Shown here: piece by piece, positions 39,301 to 54,300 of the stretch | Numbering within the stretch: position 1 is the first letter of the stretch | Layout: every line of letters starts with the position of its first letter | From: Chrysoperla carnea | Taxonomy: Eukaryota; Arthropoda; Insecta; Neuroptera; Chrysopidae | Assembly: GCF_905475395.1 (NCBI RefSeq) | Contig: NC_058338.1 | Coordinates: 48,271,935 to 48,335,934, forward strand | Length of the DNA: 64,000 nucleotides | Direction of reading: 5' to 3' | The notes under the pieces: generated by a model | What the model saw: the letters and a program-made list of their open reading frames with translations, nothing else | What the model was told of the DNA's origin: nothing | The model's database searches: none | Position numbers and translations under genes: made by a program

Positions 39301-42300
39301 AATGAGATATTACAAGGTAAGGGGTACCATTTGAAATTTCAAATCTAAATATCTAAATAGCCGTAGAATATCTCGTAAACTTCCTCGTCGATATCTAAAT
39401 CAGTGGATTTTCAGTCAAATTGATGTATGTAGGTAGGGCGTGCCATTAGAAATTTTAAAGTTTCGATATCTAAGTCAATGTGTTTTTACTCAAAATAATT
39501 ATCACATAAGGTCAAGAGTTATTAAGGGTGGATACTTTTGGTGGAGAGCTTCAAAAGTATTGTACTGGAAATAAGGAAAATAATAAGTAGCCTGAATGAA
39601 CAAATTAAAAAGTGGCGCAATCAAAAACACAGGCGGCTATAATTTAGATTGAAGTTCTAGGAAATCGAATACCTGATTAACAAGACTATCATGCTAAAAT
39701 ATTTGCTCTTAGTGGAGCATAAGAGCATTATTACTGAACGCGATCGAAATTTGCACAACAAATGTACGTTAATCAAAAACTGGAGCTAATAGCTCTCACT
39801 GGAGCTAATAAATCTCTCAATAACCTTTTTTTTGCATGTTAACTATACTTTTCCTATACAACTTGTATATGGTAAAGCAAAGTATGGTATAAGTCATTTT
39901 TAGATTCCCATGTTTTATCTCATAATACTTTGATAAGCGAGGAGATCGTATTCATATTATTTTAGCCTTTTATACTACGGAATAAACAAATTTCTTTTTA
40001 GAGTTTATTGTATTATTCATGTGTAAAATGTATAATATAAATGTAGATATATACACAGAGTATAGAACGAAGAATTAGTGTCTAATACTACAGTAATTGT
40101 ATTTATTATTAAGTGTTCTAACAAAGGCCTTTTACAATACTCTATGTAAGTATAAGCACTTTATATCACACAGAAAGGTCAATCTTTTTTTTTTATTCAA
40201 TAAATCAAATGAGTTTAATATTGAAGTTAATATAATAGGTATTACATATAGGTAATAAACATGTATACATTTCCAATCTAAAAACTTTATCTTATTCGAT
40301 AGCTGAAAATTTTTATGCTATCAACCAAAAATAGAAAAAAAAAAACTGAGTAGAAGAGTCCATCATAGAAGTCCTTTTAATTAAAAGCTACTTTTTATTG
40401 AAATGGAATTTATACAGTGTGTCGCATTTAAGATGAAGACACTCATATTTTCGTTATTCGCCCTCGGTTTATGGGTAAAATGCGTAAAAAATGAGCCCTA
40501 GCATAAGATGCCTAATTTTAACTTCCTTAGTTGAATATTTCTTCAAACAGCGTTTTTTGTAAAAATATTCGAGCAAAAGTTGTTTTACTTCTGAAGTTGG
40601 ACATCTTACCTATGTTTACCTATGGGATCGAGTATTGATCCTATTACTGTTAAGGTGAAATATCTCGAAAATGGTTGAATTTTAGCAAAAATAATTATGA
40701 ATACTTATAACTGGAGAAACACATTTCTATGTCGGTTAGAAAGATGATATGTTCTATCACCTGCTTTGAAAGCGGCGAGATAAACTGTCTGGAAACATTG
40801 GCAATGTGGTTTTTTTGGGTCTTGAGGCTCTCAAGTATATAAATCAGTCAACAGACCTAGCTCCTCATACCCTGCAAGCTAAAATGTTCTAAGAATTAGG
40901 TACATTCCGATTATTAGTCTATTAGAGTACCAACGGAAAAAAGGAAACATTTTTATAAAATACTTTTTTGTATTGAAAATGTTTGTCACTTACTTTGTGA
41001 GCATATCAATTATTTTTCTCTGTAAATATTTAAATTGAATTTAAGCTATTTTATTAACCGATGAAAAACAAGGAGGTCATCAAATCGAATGCATTTGTGT
41101 GTGTGTGTTACAGAATATCTCCGCCAGTTATGAACCGATTTTAATGATTGTTTTCGATTTAATTTTGTAGGCGTGGTTCTGTATAATTTCAGCAAAAACT
41201 TCCATCTCTAAGGGGAGGGAGGGCGTTATTAAAAAAAGGAAAAATACATTTTTTTAGAAATTACCAATTACTAGCAATTTTAATGCTTTTTCGGTGGTCT
41301 TGTTTATAGAAAAAATTCTACCTTTAGGGGAGATAAAAATCAATCGAAAATAAAGGGATGCTGTAAAAGTTTAATATTTTAGATTTTAGGTAAGACGTAC
41401 GAAAGCAGTCCTAAAACCATAATGAGCAATTATTGCTCATTTACTCTAAAATTAGATTTTATTTTTTTGTGCATTTTTTTGGAGTCGGTTATATTTTGGC
41501 TAAATTTTTTTTTATTTACGTATAGTATGTTCTTTCTTTTGAAGCATTTTTGACAGGCTATGAGTGCTTTTATAAAGTCTTTTTCAAAATTGATTGAAAT
41601 TTAATTTGTATCTACGTTAAGTTCGTTTCATATGTTTTGCAAAACACTCAAAAGTACATACAGTGTGTCCCCGGATACAGGTAACTATACTGTAAATTTT
41701 CTTATTTTGCATTTTAAGAAAAAAAGGCATTTTTTATAAAAAATTTACGTGGGGTTCTTTTAAAAATATTTTAAAATGACTTTACTTTTATCAATATCTG
41801 TCTATAAAATATTTACAATAACTGAAATTTAGCACCCCACGCTTTTTTTGCAATAAAATGATTTTTTCGAATTTAGAGAAATTATTTTCTACCTTTTAGT
41901 ACAGCTTGTTACAAAAACATCTTTTTTAGTTTTTTTAAAACTATTATTTATTTAAAAGTATATAAAACTTACCAAATATTGTGCCGACAGCATTTTTAGT
42001 TGAATCACTAATTGCACCATTTGCTAGTGCATCCAAACATGCACTTAACGCACAAGCACAAGCCGATGTGCCAATTAAATATTCTAATATCATATTCCAA
42101 CCAATCACGAATGCAATAAATTCACCTACTGTAACATATGAATACATGTACGCTGATCCAGTCGTATGTGGAACACGTACACCAAACTCTGCATAACATG
42201 CACCTGGAAATAAACACGTTCATCAACAGGGATTTATATTTTGATATAATTGAAATTGTAATTCTATGATATGTAATCGAAATGCATTAATTAATTATTG

Positions 42301-45300
42301 CTTGAGATTATAATTCTACACGTTCTTTACTATCAATTAAAATTGGTAGGACAAATGTTAATTATGATGCTACTAATTGGGTTACCTGCTGTGTCACATG
42401 AACTGCTTAACTGGCGCTAATTAGTCTAGTTAAGGATGTATGAGCAAGACAACAATGATCGATTTATAGGCTCAAAATTGTTTTAAAGGTAGACTTTTAC
42501 TCAAAGAAGATGTGGTTAAAATTTCCACATAGATATCCATGCAAATTTTTAAGAAAAAAATTGAAAATCGATATAAGCAATGGCATAGAAAAGAAAAAAA
42601 CCAAGTGTCTCCAGTCATACAAGGGATGTATGAGCTGGGTAGATTTAGGGTTGAAATTATTTTTATCTTATTTTCAATTTTGATGACTTTTGTTTTAACT
42701 ACATGAAAGTAGACGAATATCGAAAGCTATATAATTCAACAAAATTTTCCATTTTCGATATTTTAAAAATTACGCCAGATATTGTATTATTGTATTATAA
42801 ATTGTATTCTTACTTTTCGTCTTATATCGTCAAGCTATAGGTAATATAATTTATCATCAAATTGAAAATATATATTTTTTAAATTTGTATCCCCACTACA
42901 GTGCTCATACATCCTTAACAAGTTCAAATTTGTGAAATATAGAAATAATGGTCGTCAAATACGTGTGATATATACAGACGATTTGCATTTCATTGCAATA
43001 AAATATTTCGTGATGTTCATAGCGTCATGACACTTTGACAGAATGTGAACATATCAGTGGAGAAAATGATTTGCCCTCAAATAGTACGTTTTATATATAA
43101 TACACAAGTAGTTTAAGTTTAAAACTCTTAAGATAGTACGAGCGCCAAGGCAAGTTTAGACTTGTGGTTGAAATTATTTGTACCTTATTTTCAACTTTGA
43201 TGATAAATTTTGTTATAATATCATGAATGAAGACGAAAAATATGAATAAATTTTTCGATATATGACTTGATTTTCAAAATGTCGAAAGCTGAATAATAAA
43301 AAAAGAATGCAATTTTCGATATTTTGAAATTTACTCCAGATATCGAAAAATTTCATTCTTACTTTTCGTCATATATTGCCAAGTTATAACATAATTCACC
43401 ATCAAAATTGAAAATATACATATTTTTTAAAATTGTGTCCCCACTACCGTGCTCATACATTCTTAATTAGTCGGACACAACGGTTTTTTGTTTTTTGTTG
43501 TTGTTTTGAATAATTTATTAAGGTTTTAACTTTAATTTAAACTAATGTTTTAACTAATGTTAAATATGCCTACATTTATTTATTTAAATAAGCGGGCAAT
43601 CCCCCCTAAAATTTTCAGAATTGATTTAAACTGAGTCCAATTTCACATAAAAAAATCAAACCTTTTATCGAAATTTCAATGGCGCTCGTACAGCCTTAAA
43701 GGAAAACCCTTTACATTCTTAGTTTTTGTTGAGTATAATTTTAAATTTTGATTTCTCAACAATAATTTGCTTGTTTGTTTTCACTGCAGACCATAACTTT
43801 TACAACTATATAAATGATGGATTATTAAGATAAAGTTTTTCTTTCCTATGTGAATACATATAAACTTTGAATGAGTTTGAATGCTCTCTTTTACTTGTAG
43901 GTAGATGCTTATCATTTTATGTTAACGATTGCCTATGAAAGATAAATTAATTGATTCGAATGTTTTTGAATACCAACGCAACGATGGAATATACACTTGA
44001 ATTGAAAATCAACTATTAGTAAATTGATTTTGTAATTATTCAACTGATATAAACCTGCAGACGGCAGTATTCTGAGTACTGACGCTAATTTAATAACGAA
44101 TATATAGAAAGTAGTATTGTTTGAATTTATATTATATAGGATGACTACTATAGCTGATGGGGGTCACTGTAATAGCGTATTGTTTTCTTGTATGACTTCT
44201 ACGAAATCAAAATGCCTTTCGAAAAAATTATCCAACAATGGCTATTAGTTTTTACCCGACTGTCAAGGAGTGGTTATGTTTACGCGCGTATCTTATCTTA
44301 ATATATATATTTCTTGTGTGTGTGTGTATGTGACTGAACTCCTCGAAGACGGCTGGACCGATTTTGATGAAATTTTTTGTGTGAGTTCAAGGGGATTCGA
44401 GGATGATTTAGATTTACAATTTGGTCCAGTACAACTGTTTTTGAGGGCTTCGTACCAAAAAAATGAAATTTCATTAAATGGTGGGAGCGCATATAAATCA
44501 TATCACATTATGTATACTATATGTACTATGTATTTTTAATAGTATTCAGGTATTGTCAATAGGCATTTATTAGAGCCATATGCGAGCGCAGCGAGCTCTA
44601 CTATCAAAGGTCAGGCCAAAGGTCGAAGGTCAGGCCACTCCAATAAATAGGAGTTAAATTGGGGTTTAGCGGGATGGGTTTAGCGGACAGGCTAAACGTA
44701 GTATAGGTATTCATGAATTGGAGTTACGTTTTTACGGGACAACGTCCGTCGGGGCCGCTAGTATGTAACTATATATATTTGTTTCTGAATTTCTTTTTCA
44801 TCTCGTACCTTCCAAACGGCTCGATAGATTTCGAAAGTTAAGGTATGGATATATTCGTCTTAAAAACCCAAATTTCGTCAGGCAGGTGCTTGGCTGACAA
44901 TTTTGAATTTCGGTGGAGGTGACAGGTAAGTTATTCCGGATTACTATCGGTTGGACACCAAAGCTGATATTATATATGTTTGCTTTTAATATCTACTTAT
45001 TGACTAGAAGATATCCAGTAGAATTTTTTGGTGCAGATCCCTAAATTTTTGAAAATAAAATACAATCCATTTTATTTGCTGATAATGTAACATTCTTTAG
45101 GTGAAACAATTTTTAACACCGGTTAAGTAGTGGACTCAAAAATGACGAATTATCATAATGGAAGTAATTCCAATCCCTGTAGGGGATGAATTTCGAAAAA
45201 TATTTTCTTAAACGACACCTACGGTATCAAATCAATATTCACTCAAAATTTCAAACTGCTATCATTAGTGATTAAGGCTGGCAACCATTTTGCTTAAATG

Positions 45301-48300
45301 ATTATTTTTAAATCAACTCAAACATATAGAAGTAGGTATTTTCGCGTTAAATTCGGTTCTGCTAACAATCAATATTATGCTTAACTTATATTAAATGTAA
45401 TCAGGAGGCCTTAAAATTATCCACTGAAAACTCGCATTTTTTGGCTGGAAAACTTTTGCCTATTTAGTTTTACGGGGTACGTCATAGTTATTCGCGACAA
45501 TTGTTCCGCATGATAATTAATCCTGTACGTACACGATCGTGACAGAGTTTTTTTAAAACCCAGTATAGGTGTGTGAGTACACACGTACGCACGTACGTAC
45601 GCCCGCAGACATTTTTTTGTCGTCGATATCACGCGAACAAAAAATGATATCGAGGTCATTGAAGTGTCGATCAAAGCGCATAAGCAGAAATATGATCCTA
45701 AAAAGATTTCATTTCAACATTCGGTCGAGTCGTATCGAGCCAAACGACTTTTAAAAAAATTTTTTTTCCTGATCGATATGGCGCGAACAAAAAATGATAT
45801 CGACTTCGTTGAGGTATCGAACGAAGCGTATTAACGGGAATATTATCTATTATCCGAAAAGAATTTCATAATATTCGGTCCAGTCTTTTCGATTAGGTCG
45901 AGTTTTTATTTTGTTTATATTTTTTTTATATGACTATTTATTATGTTGGGAAGTTATTTGTGTGGACCTCAAGGGTCGCACTAGATTCAACCCAGTGCTT
46001 GTTGTAAACATAGAACACTTCAGATGTGAGTTATCAAGACATGCCGATTCAAAACGTGCTAACTCAATCCAACTAAGTTGGATGTACGTAATGTTGTGGG
46101 TTTACGATGGTATACGGCGTTTATCCTGTGCTCTAAATCTGGCAAGTTACCTTTGATTATTACTGCCTGTATACCACATAACTTCTGCTGATTTTACGAT
46201 TACAGCATGGGAACTGTAAATTAAAGACAGAAATTGGTTAATTTTTGAAAAGGTCTGTAAAATATTGAAATATAAAGCAAATAATTTTTATTGATAATTA
46301 TCCAAGACGAAGATTTAGAGGTGACAATCTACTGAACTGTTAACAAAAACAACCTATAGAAGAGGGACATTTTTAAATGTTCGATGTATTGAGTATAAAT
46401 TATCACTCCATAGAATAGAAATATTGAAAAGAATTTAATTGAATTTATTTCGGGCAGTAAGCAGGATGATGTTTAGTAGATCATATCTTCTATACTTCGC
46501 TTACAGTTCATATGATTAACTACAACGCCTATTATAGTTAAACGATCGTTTCTGATTTTCAATGAACATTTGATGAAAATATGTTGTACGTAGGCAGAAT
46601 TCAATATTTCTATGCTTTTTCCAAGTAAGTACAAATGGCGTATATATTTTCAATTATTATGCTTATTGTTATGTGTGTAGGAGCTTTCATCGGGTGAAAC
46701 AAATAAGAAGAATATTTATTATTGAAATATTAATAATGTATAAAAGCAAAAGAGTAGGTAGGGCTAGCGTAAAGATTAATTTTTTCAAAACTAACATTTA
46801 GTATAGTAGGTATATCTGTCATCGGATTATTGTAAGAATCGTTAGTTTTTCATAAATATTGCCAGATTTTAAACCGACGATATATTGTGAACGAACAATA
46901 AGATTTACAATCTAACGTTTTTGTTTTCGTAGAATTATAAACTAACAATAAAAAAACTTTTCCGAAACAAATTAATATGCACTAAAAAGAAAAAATATAA
47001 CGATAATATAATAAAAGTCGGTGTCAGCCAAGGAAATAACTCAGCAGTTCAGACAGAACAGTTTGCTACCATAGCTTGGCTGACACCGACTCCAAAAATA
47101 ACAATAATTTTAACTACATTATATTATCGTTGTTTTTTTACTTTTTAGTGCATATTAATTTGTTTTGGAAAAGTTTTTCTTTTGAAGTCGGTTTTTCTTT
47201 TTCTTTTTGTTTTTTTTTTATTTTATGAATCATCGTAATCGTTTGGCGTGGTATTGAGTTAGTCGCCCTCTTGTCGTGCATACTTAATGCAAATTTAAGA
47301 CTATTATAGTTTCCTCATGGATATACCGTTGTCAGAACTGGACCAACATGAAATGGGACCACTCGGGAAGCATCAGCTTTTAAATAGATAAAGAATCATC
47401 AAAATTGGTTCACCCAGTCGAAAGTTCTGAGGTAACACACAGTAAAAAAACCAATACAGTCGAATGGATAAGCTCCTGCTTGTTTGTTTGAAGTCGGTTA
47501 AAAAGAGAATAAAATATAATCTATAAAGAGAATAAAATTCTTTGTAGAAAACTCCTTGTAAATTCTTAATAGGTACCATGCACTGTAAATGGGATAGTTA
47601 TTAATTAGTTTTGATAATATTTAATTCGAAAATTTCTCCACAATTTCACAACTTTATAAATAGACATCAGCAAGTAATATTCTGCCCTGACATCTTTATC
47701 TGCATAAGGCCATTTTGACTCTTTTTCATTAGACACAGGATAGCCTGTTCATTAGACACAGAAAAGTTGATCCAATGCTGTAATAATTATTGTCTTCAAT
47801 GGAATATTTGAGATTTAGAAACCAAAAAGCGCTTAAGAAAATGTCCACGGAACTGCAGGGTAAAGAGAGGAAAATATCCAAACAGCTAACGACGAAACAT
47901 AAAATACACCAGTTATTTCTTAGTACGAGAAAAATGTGGAATATGACCACAGGTGTCTTGGAGTTAAGTATATTGTACTCCAACAAAGATATTGTACTCC
48001 AACAAAGATATTGTATACCTACAAAGCGAGTAGTATCCTCTAAATGTAATTTACTAAGTCAGAAAGGTGGTTATAGTGATAATAATAAAGCAGACTATAC
48101 TCAAACGAAGGAGTGATGGAGTGTAATCAAACTGAAGCAATTGATTGACAAGGACAATTTTGCCAGGCTGAGCACAATGATTTGAAACTCCTGAAGAGTA
48201 ATTCGTGTATACAAATTAGAAAACGAAAAATGGATCATCCTAAAAGGAATATCAAAACCCGCCCAAAAAGAAAATCGAAATTTCTACTTTGTCACACAAA

Positions 48301-51300
48301 AATATATTTTAAATATAACACAAATTGAATAATATATAAATTTTAACTAATATACGAAGGAGAAAGGGCAGCTTCATTTCCTACTCTTCCACAATTTACA
48401 GCTAATAGATTTGGTAAACGATGTTCGTACAGAGTTCTTTCAACTGTTCGAATATCATTGAACCGTTCAGATGGTTGTGATAAATTATTCGTAGGCAAAT
48501 CACAAAAACGATTTAGTATTGGATAATTAAACTGTTTTAAATAGTATTTATAAATCAAGAAATTTAATAGCCATCCACAAATTACAAAAGTTAATAATTG
48601 TATTATTAATATGATAAATTCACAAAAAATGTGCAAAAAATATTTTTGATCATAGATTGGCATTTGTTGTCTGCTTATATCCATCTGATTTATGTCAAAA
48701 TTATTTGATTCAAACCGTTCTGCAACGGCATTTCCAAAGAATCTAAAACAATAATATTAATTATGATTCCAATTAATTTCAGTTTATATAATTTATCCTA
48801 ATTTTTCTTACTTAATTTGAAACGTTGTCATTTTGTAATATTTTAATTTGTGATTCAACCCCTAACCAATTTTTAATTGTAAATACCCTGTTGAAAACTA
48901 TTGCAACAAATTTTTTAATATTTTTTGACAGTTAACTTTTTAAAGCCTACTTTAATCATTTTTTTTACTAAAGACATTTTTTATTTACTATTTGAAGGTG
49001 CACTTAGTTATAGTACGATTTTGCTATAATTTTGTATGAAAACACTGCTTCCTGGATGTAGTTAAAGTGGGAAGTGCATCCTTAGGCATGCTCCTAGAGG
49101 CTGCGTCAATGATGACTATACCTTACCTGTCTTTTAGAATCACAAGAGAGTTTTTTTTTTTATGAACTTAACGTGCAAATCAACGGAATGAGGGATTGGT
49201 GGGAATAATACGGTTGATCTATTTAAAATTTTTTTTTAACGCCAATGATGACTATACCTATCTTTTAGAATCACAAGAGAGTTTTTCTTTCAATAGACTT
49301 TGACGTAATGAGGGATTGGCGGGAATAATACGGTGTACATATTTTGAACTTTTTTTTTTAACCCATCAGCACTCGCGTTATGAGCATTTTGCTCACGCTC
49401 GATTTAAAATATAAATAACTTATATTTTTCAAATGGTATAAATGGTTCAAACTTTTTCTTTCTTCATATAATTTTATCTATTTTCGAATTACCTATGAAT
49501 TTTCTCATCCTATCTACAGTTTTTTAAATATATTATTTTCAAGTCCTTCATAAACTGTGAGAATTTCTCTCATCACAGATTCGTGTACTTTGTTTTTTTA
49601 AGTCGTATTCAGCAAATTAAAAACACTTGTGATAGATATATGGTGCAATTATTAATTTTGTTTCTTTTATTTATGAGGAAAATAGTGAAAATGAATTGAA
49701 TTATTTAGATTATTTCTCTGCTCTAATTTCACTCTCAAGCATCATTCAATAATCATGTATCTAAACAAACTATTTTATATTTGTAAAAAATTTCAAAGGA
49801 ATTGTATTTCCGAGAAAAGTCAGAAATATTCACTCATATAGCTGTGTTGGTAGTTGAAAATTTTACTACGGGTAATGTATACGTGTGCACTTTCCATGCT
49901 ATAATGGAAATGAAAATAATAAGCGAACTACGTGTAATTTATATTTTCATGAAGTTACTTTCGAGATATTAGAATGGAAAGAATTTTAAAGTAAATTTTT
50001 TATTTTGTCCTATGATGGTACCACTGTGTATTTGGACGAATTTGAATTTTTATTTCTAAGTTTCATCAAAACTACAATTGTTTTTGCTTCTGATTATACG
50101 AACAATTTGCTCACTCATTGGGAATTTTTTCTAAAATTTAAAATTACTATTTTTACTACATTTTTTTTGTAAAGGTCATCGTTGTAAAAATAATTGAAGT
50201 GTATAATTACATGGATAAAGAATCACCCTTTCGATTTGATAAAAAAAAAATCCTTTTATCACTTGACTGATTCAGGCTATCTATGTAGTAAGCCATTAAT
50301 TAGTGAACTATAGTGATTAAAAGTAATTTAAACGAGTAAATTAATACCTATCATATACGTATAGTCTAGAAGCTGATGCGCATTTTGATGTAAAAAACCA
50401 AAAAGTTTGCTAGTTGGTAATTTGATAGTTAATGATAAAATGAGAAATTTGTTTCCCACACATTTTGTTGGTAACCTAGTTGTTTTCGAGATATTGAGCT
50501 TACTGTAGAGGATTAGGTTAGGTTAGGTTAAGTTATATTGGCTGTCCATAAGACACACTTAGAGACTATTGAGGCCAATGTGATACCATATATGTGCTAT
50601 ACCACCTTTCCGCTGATAATTTCATTTACCAGTTCCTCAATTCAGAGGCTGAGTGCACCTCCATCATGCATATACCATACACTACACCAGTCCCTCACAA
50701 CTATCAATTAAATTAATTATGTTGCGACGGTGGTAATCGAAACCGCTACCCCAAGCATATCGCGGACGGAATTGGTTACGCCTTAACCAACTGGGCTAAT
50801 AGGACTACTGTAGAGGGTTGTTTTTGTGGGTATCATTTAGTCAGACCAGCAGAGAAAAATTTCAATTTTACCCTTTTTTTTGGGTGTAGAGGAAACATAA
50901 GTGACATCTTATCTCCAAGTAACAAATAATCAACTAACGCAAGGTTAGGATAATTACACAAGAACGCATTTCAGCTTCTAGACTATTATCGTATTTTATA
51001 TTTAAAATACTACAAGCAGTCATGCCCTTTTTAATTTAATCTAACTGTTGAACTTTATATGAACTGTGTTCAAAACTTTGTGTTGTATATTCAAGGGATT
51101 TAAATATTGTTGGCTTTATTCATTGTTTATAATGGTGTGGGGGACGATGGGGTAGATGTATAGATACTGTCATATATTTTAGGATATAGCACGTAAAAAA
51201 ATCCATGAACCCTAACTTTCTAGCGCGTGGTAAATAAGCTCCCGAGTCGATGTGGAGCATTTTCTCTCATACGACATATATGTGACAGAGTTGCCATTTT

Positions 51301-54300
51301 CGAGATAGGGGAAAAAGGGGGGAAATAAAATAAGTAAAAATTGAAGTTCCCTAACGACCCCCTTCCCTTCTCGATTAATATCAATCAAACCATGTTACCC
51401 TTTTTCGTGCGTTTGGGACGAGGGAGAGGGGCAAAATTTTTGCCTGCAGTATTTAACGTTTGGCGATCCATGGGGAGCTTTCTTGGTAAAGGACAAAAAT
51501 TTAACTCAATTTTTACTAATTTTATTTCCCCCTCTATCTCGAAAATGGCCTCTCTGCCATATATATGTCCTGTGAGAGAAAATGGTGCACATCGACTTAG
51601 AAGTTTATTTACCACGTGGCAGAAGTTTAGGGTTCATGGATCTTTTAACCTGCTATATCCTGGAATAATACTATTTGTTTATTTCAATTCAATTATTTTT
51701 ATAATTGAATATCTTTGTCCGTTTTAGAATTATCAATACAGATATTTTTTGTTTTCCATATAAACTACCATTGAAAACATTCCTGCACAATCGAAATGAA
51801 ACGATCTGATTATCTTAGTGATTTAATTTTTTTCAAACTTAGCAAACAATTGAATAAACTGAAAAATGTACTCCTTTATAAAATATATAAATACTGCACA
51901 TAAACATAATATAGAAATAGGAAGAAAGTTTTCTTACAAGGTCTGCTACGTCGTCAAGTGCTCATTGCTTTGCACTAGATTTTCAAGAAAATCATTTTCC
52001 AACGCAAATACAAAACGTTTAAATCCAGTTTTTTATTGAAGTTGAAAAGAAATATAAAAAAAGTTTACCACAACTTAAGACTTTCAAGACATTAAGCTTT
52101 CACTTTTAGAATACTTATAAGCACATAGATTTACGGATTGTACTCATATAATGCATCTGCCTGACTCCACACGCCTGGAACCTGAGGACTGGAGTTATTA
52201 AAGAAATTCGGCTTTAAATGGAGTTGGAATGAAATTCGGCTGAAGTCATTAAAGAAATTTTTTAAATATTAAAAAAAAAAATTGACACTTAAATAAAGAG
52301 ACCAAAATTGTTTCGGCGCTATCCATATTTCGAATAGTTTGTATTATACATTTTTTCCTTTTTCCTTAGGGAAATCACTTTTCTCTTTTACTCTCAATTA
52401 TTTATGTAAATATTAAACTTAAACAATAATTAATGAAGTCCGTGAAAGGACTTCGTTTTAAAATTGCATCTTCTGTTTTTCGCATTTCTTTGTAACTTTT
52501 GTAACTTTATATTTTACAATTAATTCACATACCTGAAAATATACTTGCAACTGCTGCAATAATAAAACTAACAACAACACCTGGCCCCGCAACATTTCTT
52601 GCTACCATACCAGCTACTAAATACATTCCAGTCCCAACACAACTACCCACACCCAACGACGTTAAATCTAAGGTGGTTAAACATTTCTGTAAAAAAAAAA
52701 AAATAAATCAGGCACCAAAATTAATTCGAAATATTATTGAGTCAACAGATTTCTATCGGCAATAATAGTCTAAGAGACGATAAGGTCGATCTTCACCTTT
52801 CTGATAACCAGATGTGATTTATTTTAAATGAAATTTTATTGATTGATAAACACGACTATGACATGTTGTTTATCGTAAAGTGTTTATAGTTATTTTTAGT
52901 TAATTAAATTTTCGTTAATTATTTACAGTTAAATTTTCAACGGTTTTTTTGCAAGCCTACATCATTATTTTTGTAATTAAATTATCTTGCTTCTGATTGG
53001 TTAATAAATCTATTCGTAATCTATAAGATTCGATAGTTTTTCGCAAAGATAAACGTTTTTAAAATTTGGGTAAAATTTAGTGTGTAAAAAATTATCATTA
53101 ATTTGTTCTTTTGTTGAGTAACATTTTAACAGTGCCATATCAATAGTACTATACCACTATTTAACTACTGATTGAATTTTTTAGCAGGAATACTGTATAC
53201 GATTATACAGTAATACATAAATTTTATATCAATTAAAAATATTCGCCTCTAAAGTTAATAAAGTGATGCAAAACCAACGCAAAAATTAAACCAAATTTGG
53301 TGAAATTCAAGAATACAAAAGGTGTTACAAAAATTCGCAGTGGACTACGCATTATCGCATTATTCTATATCCAAAACAAGCAAATATGTACTGTAATTTT
53401 TTTTCGATTTCGGCTTAGCTCAGCCGTAATCGAATTTTTTGGAAAATAGGTAATTTCATAAGTCTTAAGTCTATCAAGTTATTCCAAGTTATTCAACTCA
53501 GCAGAACCCTCACGTATTAGATGCATGTCTTAAAACAATTAAAATGTCTTTAAAATTTTAAATCCCAGTAAATTTGAAAATGGGGGCATATTAAATTAAA
53601 CTTCCATACGAAGTTGCTTAACATCTAAGGATTCCTTTTACGTACAGAATATGGTACAATATAACCAGCCATGTATTTTTATCACACTCTGTACATTGTT
53701 TTTCCCCTCAGACATGTTATGTAGGTCAACGCAATTACACAATTTGCATATATTTTTCGAAATAACGGAATAAATAAAGTATAGTGAATTTTCCATCTTC
53801 CTACGAATTTTGCAAATTTTTTATGCATAACGTATTCTGATAAGGGATCTGTGTCCCACATAGTTTCCATTTCCAAATATATTTTCCGCTTTAATTTTCA
53901 AAAAATTTGCTAGCATCATATTCGCAATGATTTTTTCGAAGTTTTCATGTATTCAACAAATAACCATTCTACGTCTTACTACCGATTAAATCTGATGACC
54001 GACATTATTGAAACTATTAAGGTAGTACCTCATTTCAATTTTGATGGTGAATCTTGTAATAACTTGATGAATGTAGACGAAAAATAAGAATACATTTTTC
54101 GATATCTGCCTTGGTTTTCGAAATATCGAAAGCTAAATAATGAAACAAAATTTTTAATTTTCGATATTTTGAAAATTACTCCAGATATCGAAAAATTTTA
54201 TATTCTTACTTTTCGTCTTATATTGCCAAGTTATAACATAATTCACCATCAAAATTAAAAACATATATTTTTGTAAATTGTGTCCCCACCACCATGTATA

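Noticed and set aside
45911..46156. 81-codon plus-strand frame
   Set aside because: It starts in dispersed repeat J and shows no protein family pattern or splice support.
50511..50532. Telomeric TTAGG repeat
   Set aside because: Only about three units, and it is the tail of the SINE, bounded by the target duplication.
50720..50806. Functional tRNA gene on the minus strand
   Set aside because: It has A and B boxes but no cloverleaf closure. It is the head of a SINE with a tail and target duplication.
51341..51727. 128-codon plus-strand frame
   Set aside because: It lies within the foldback element 51179-51662, and its openness follows from arm symmetry.
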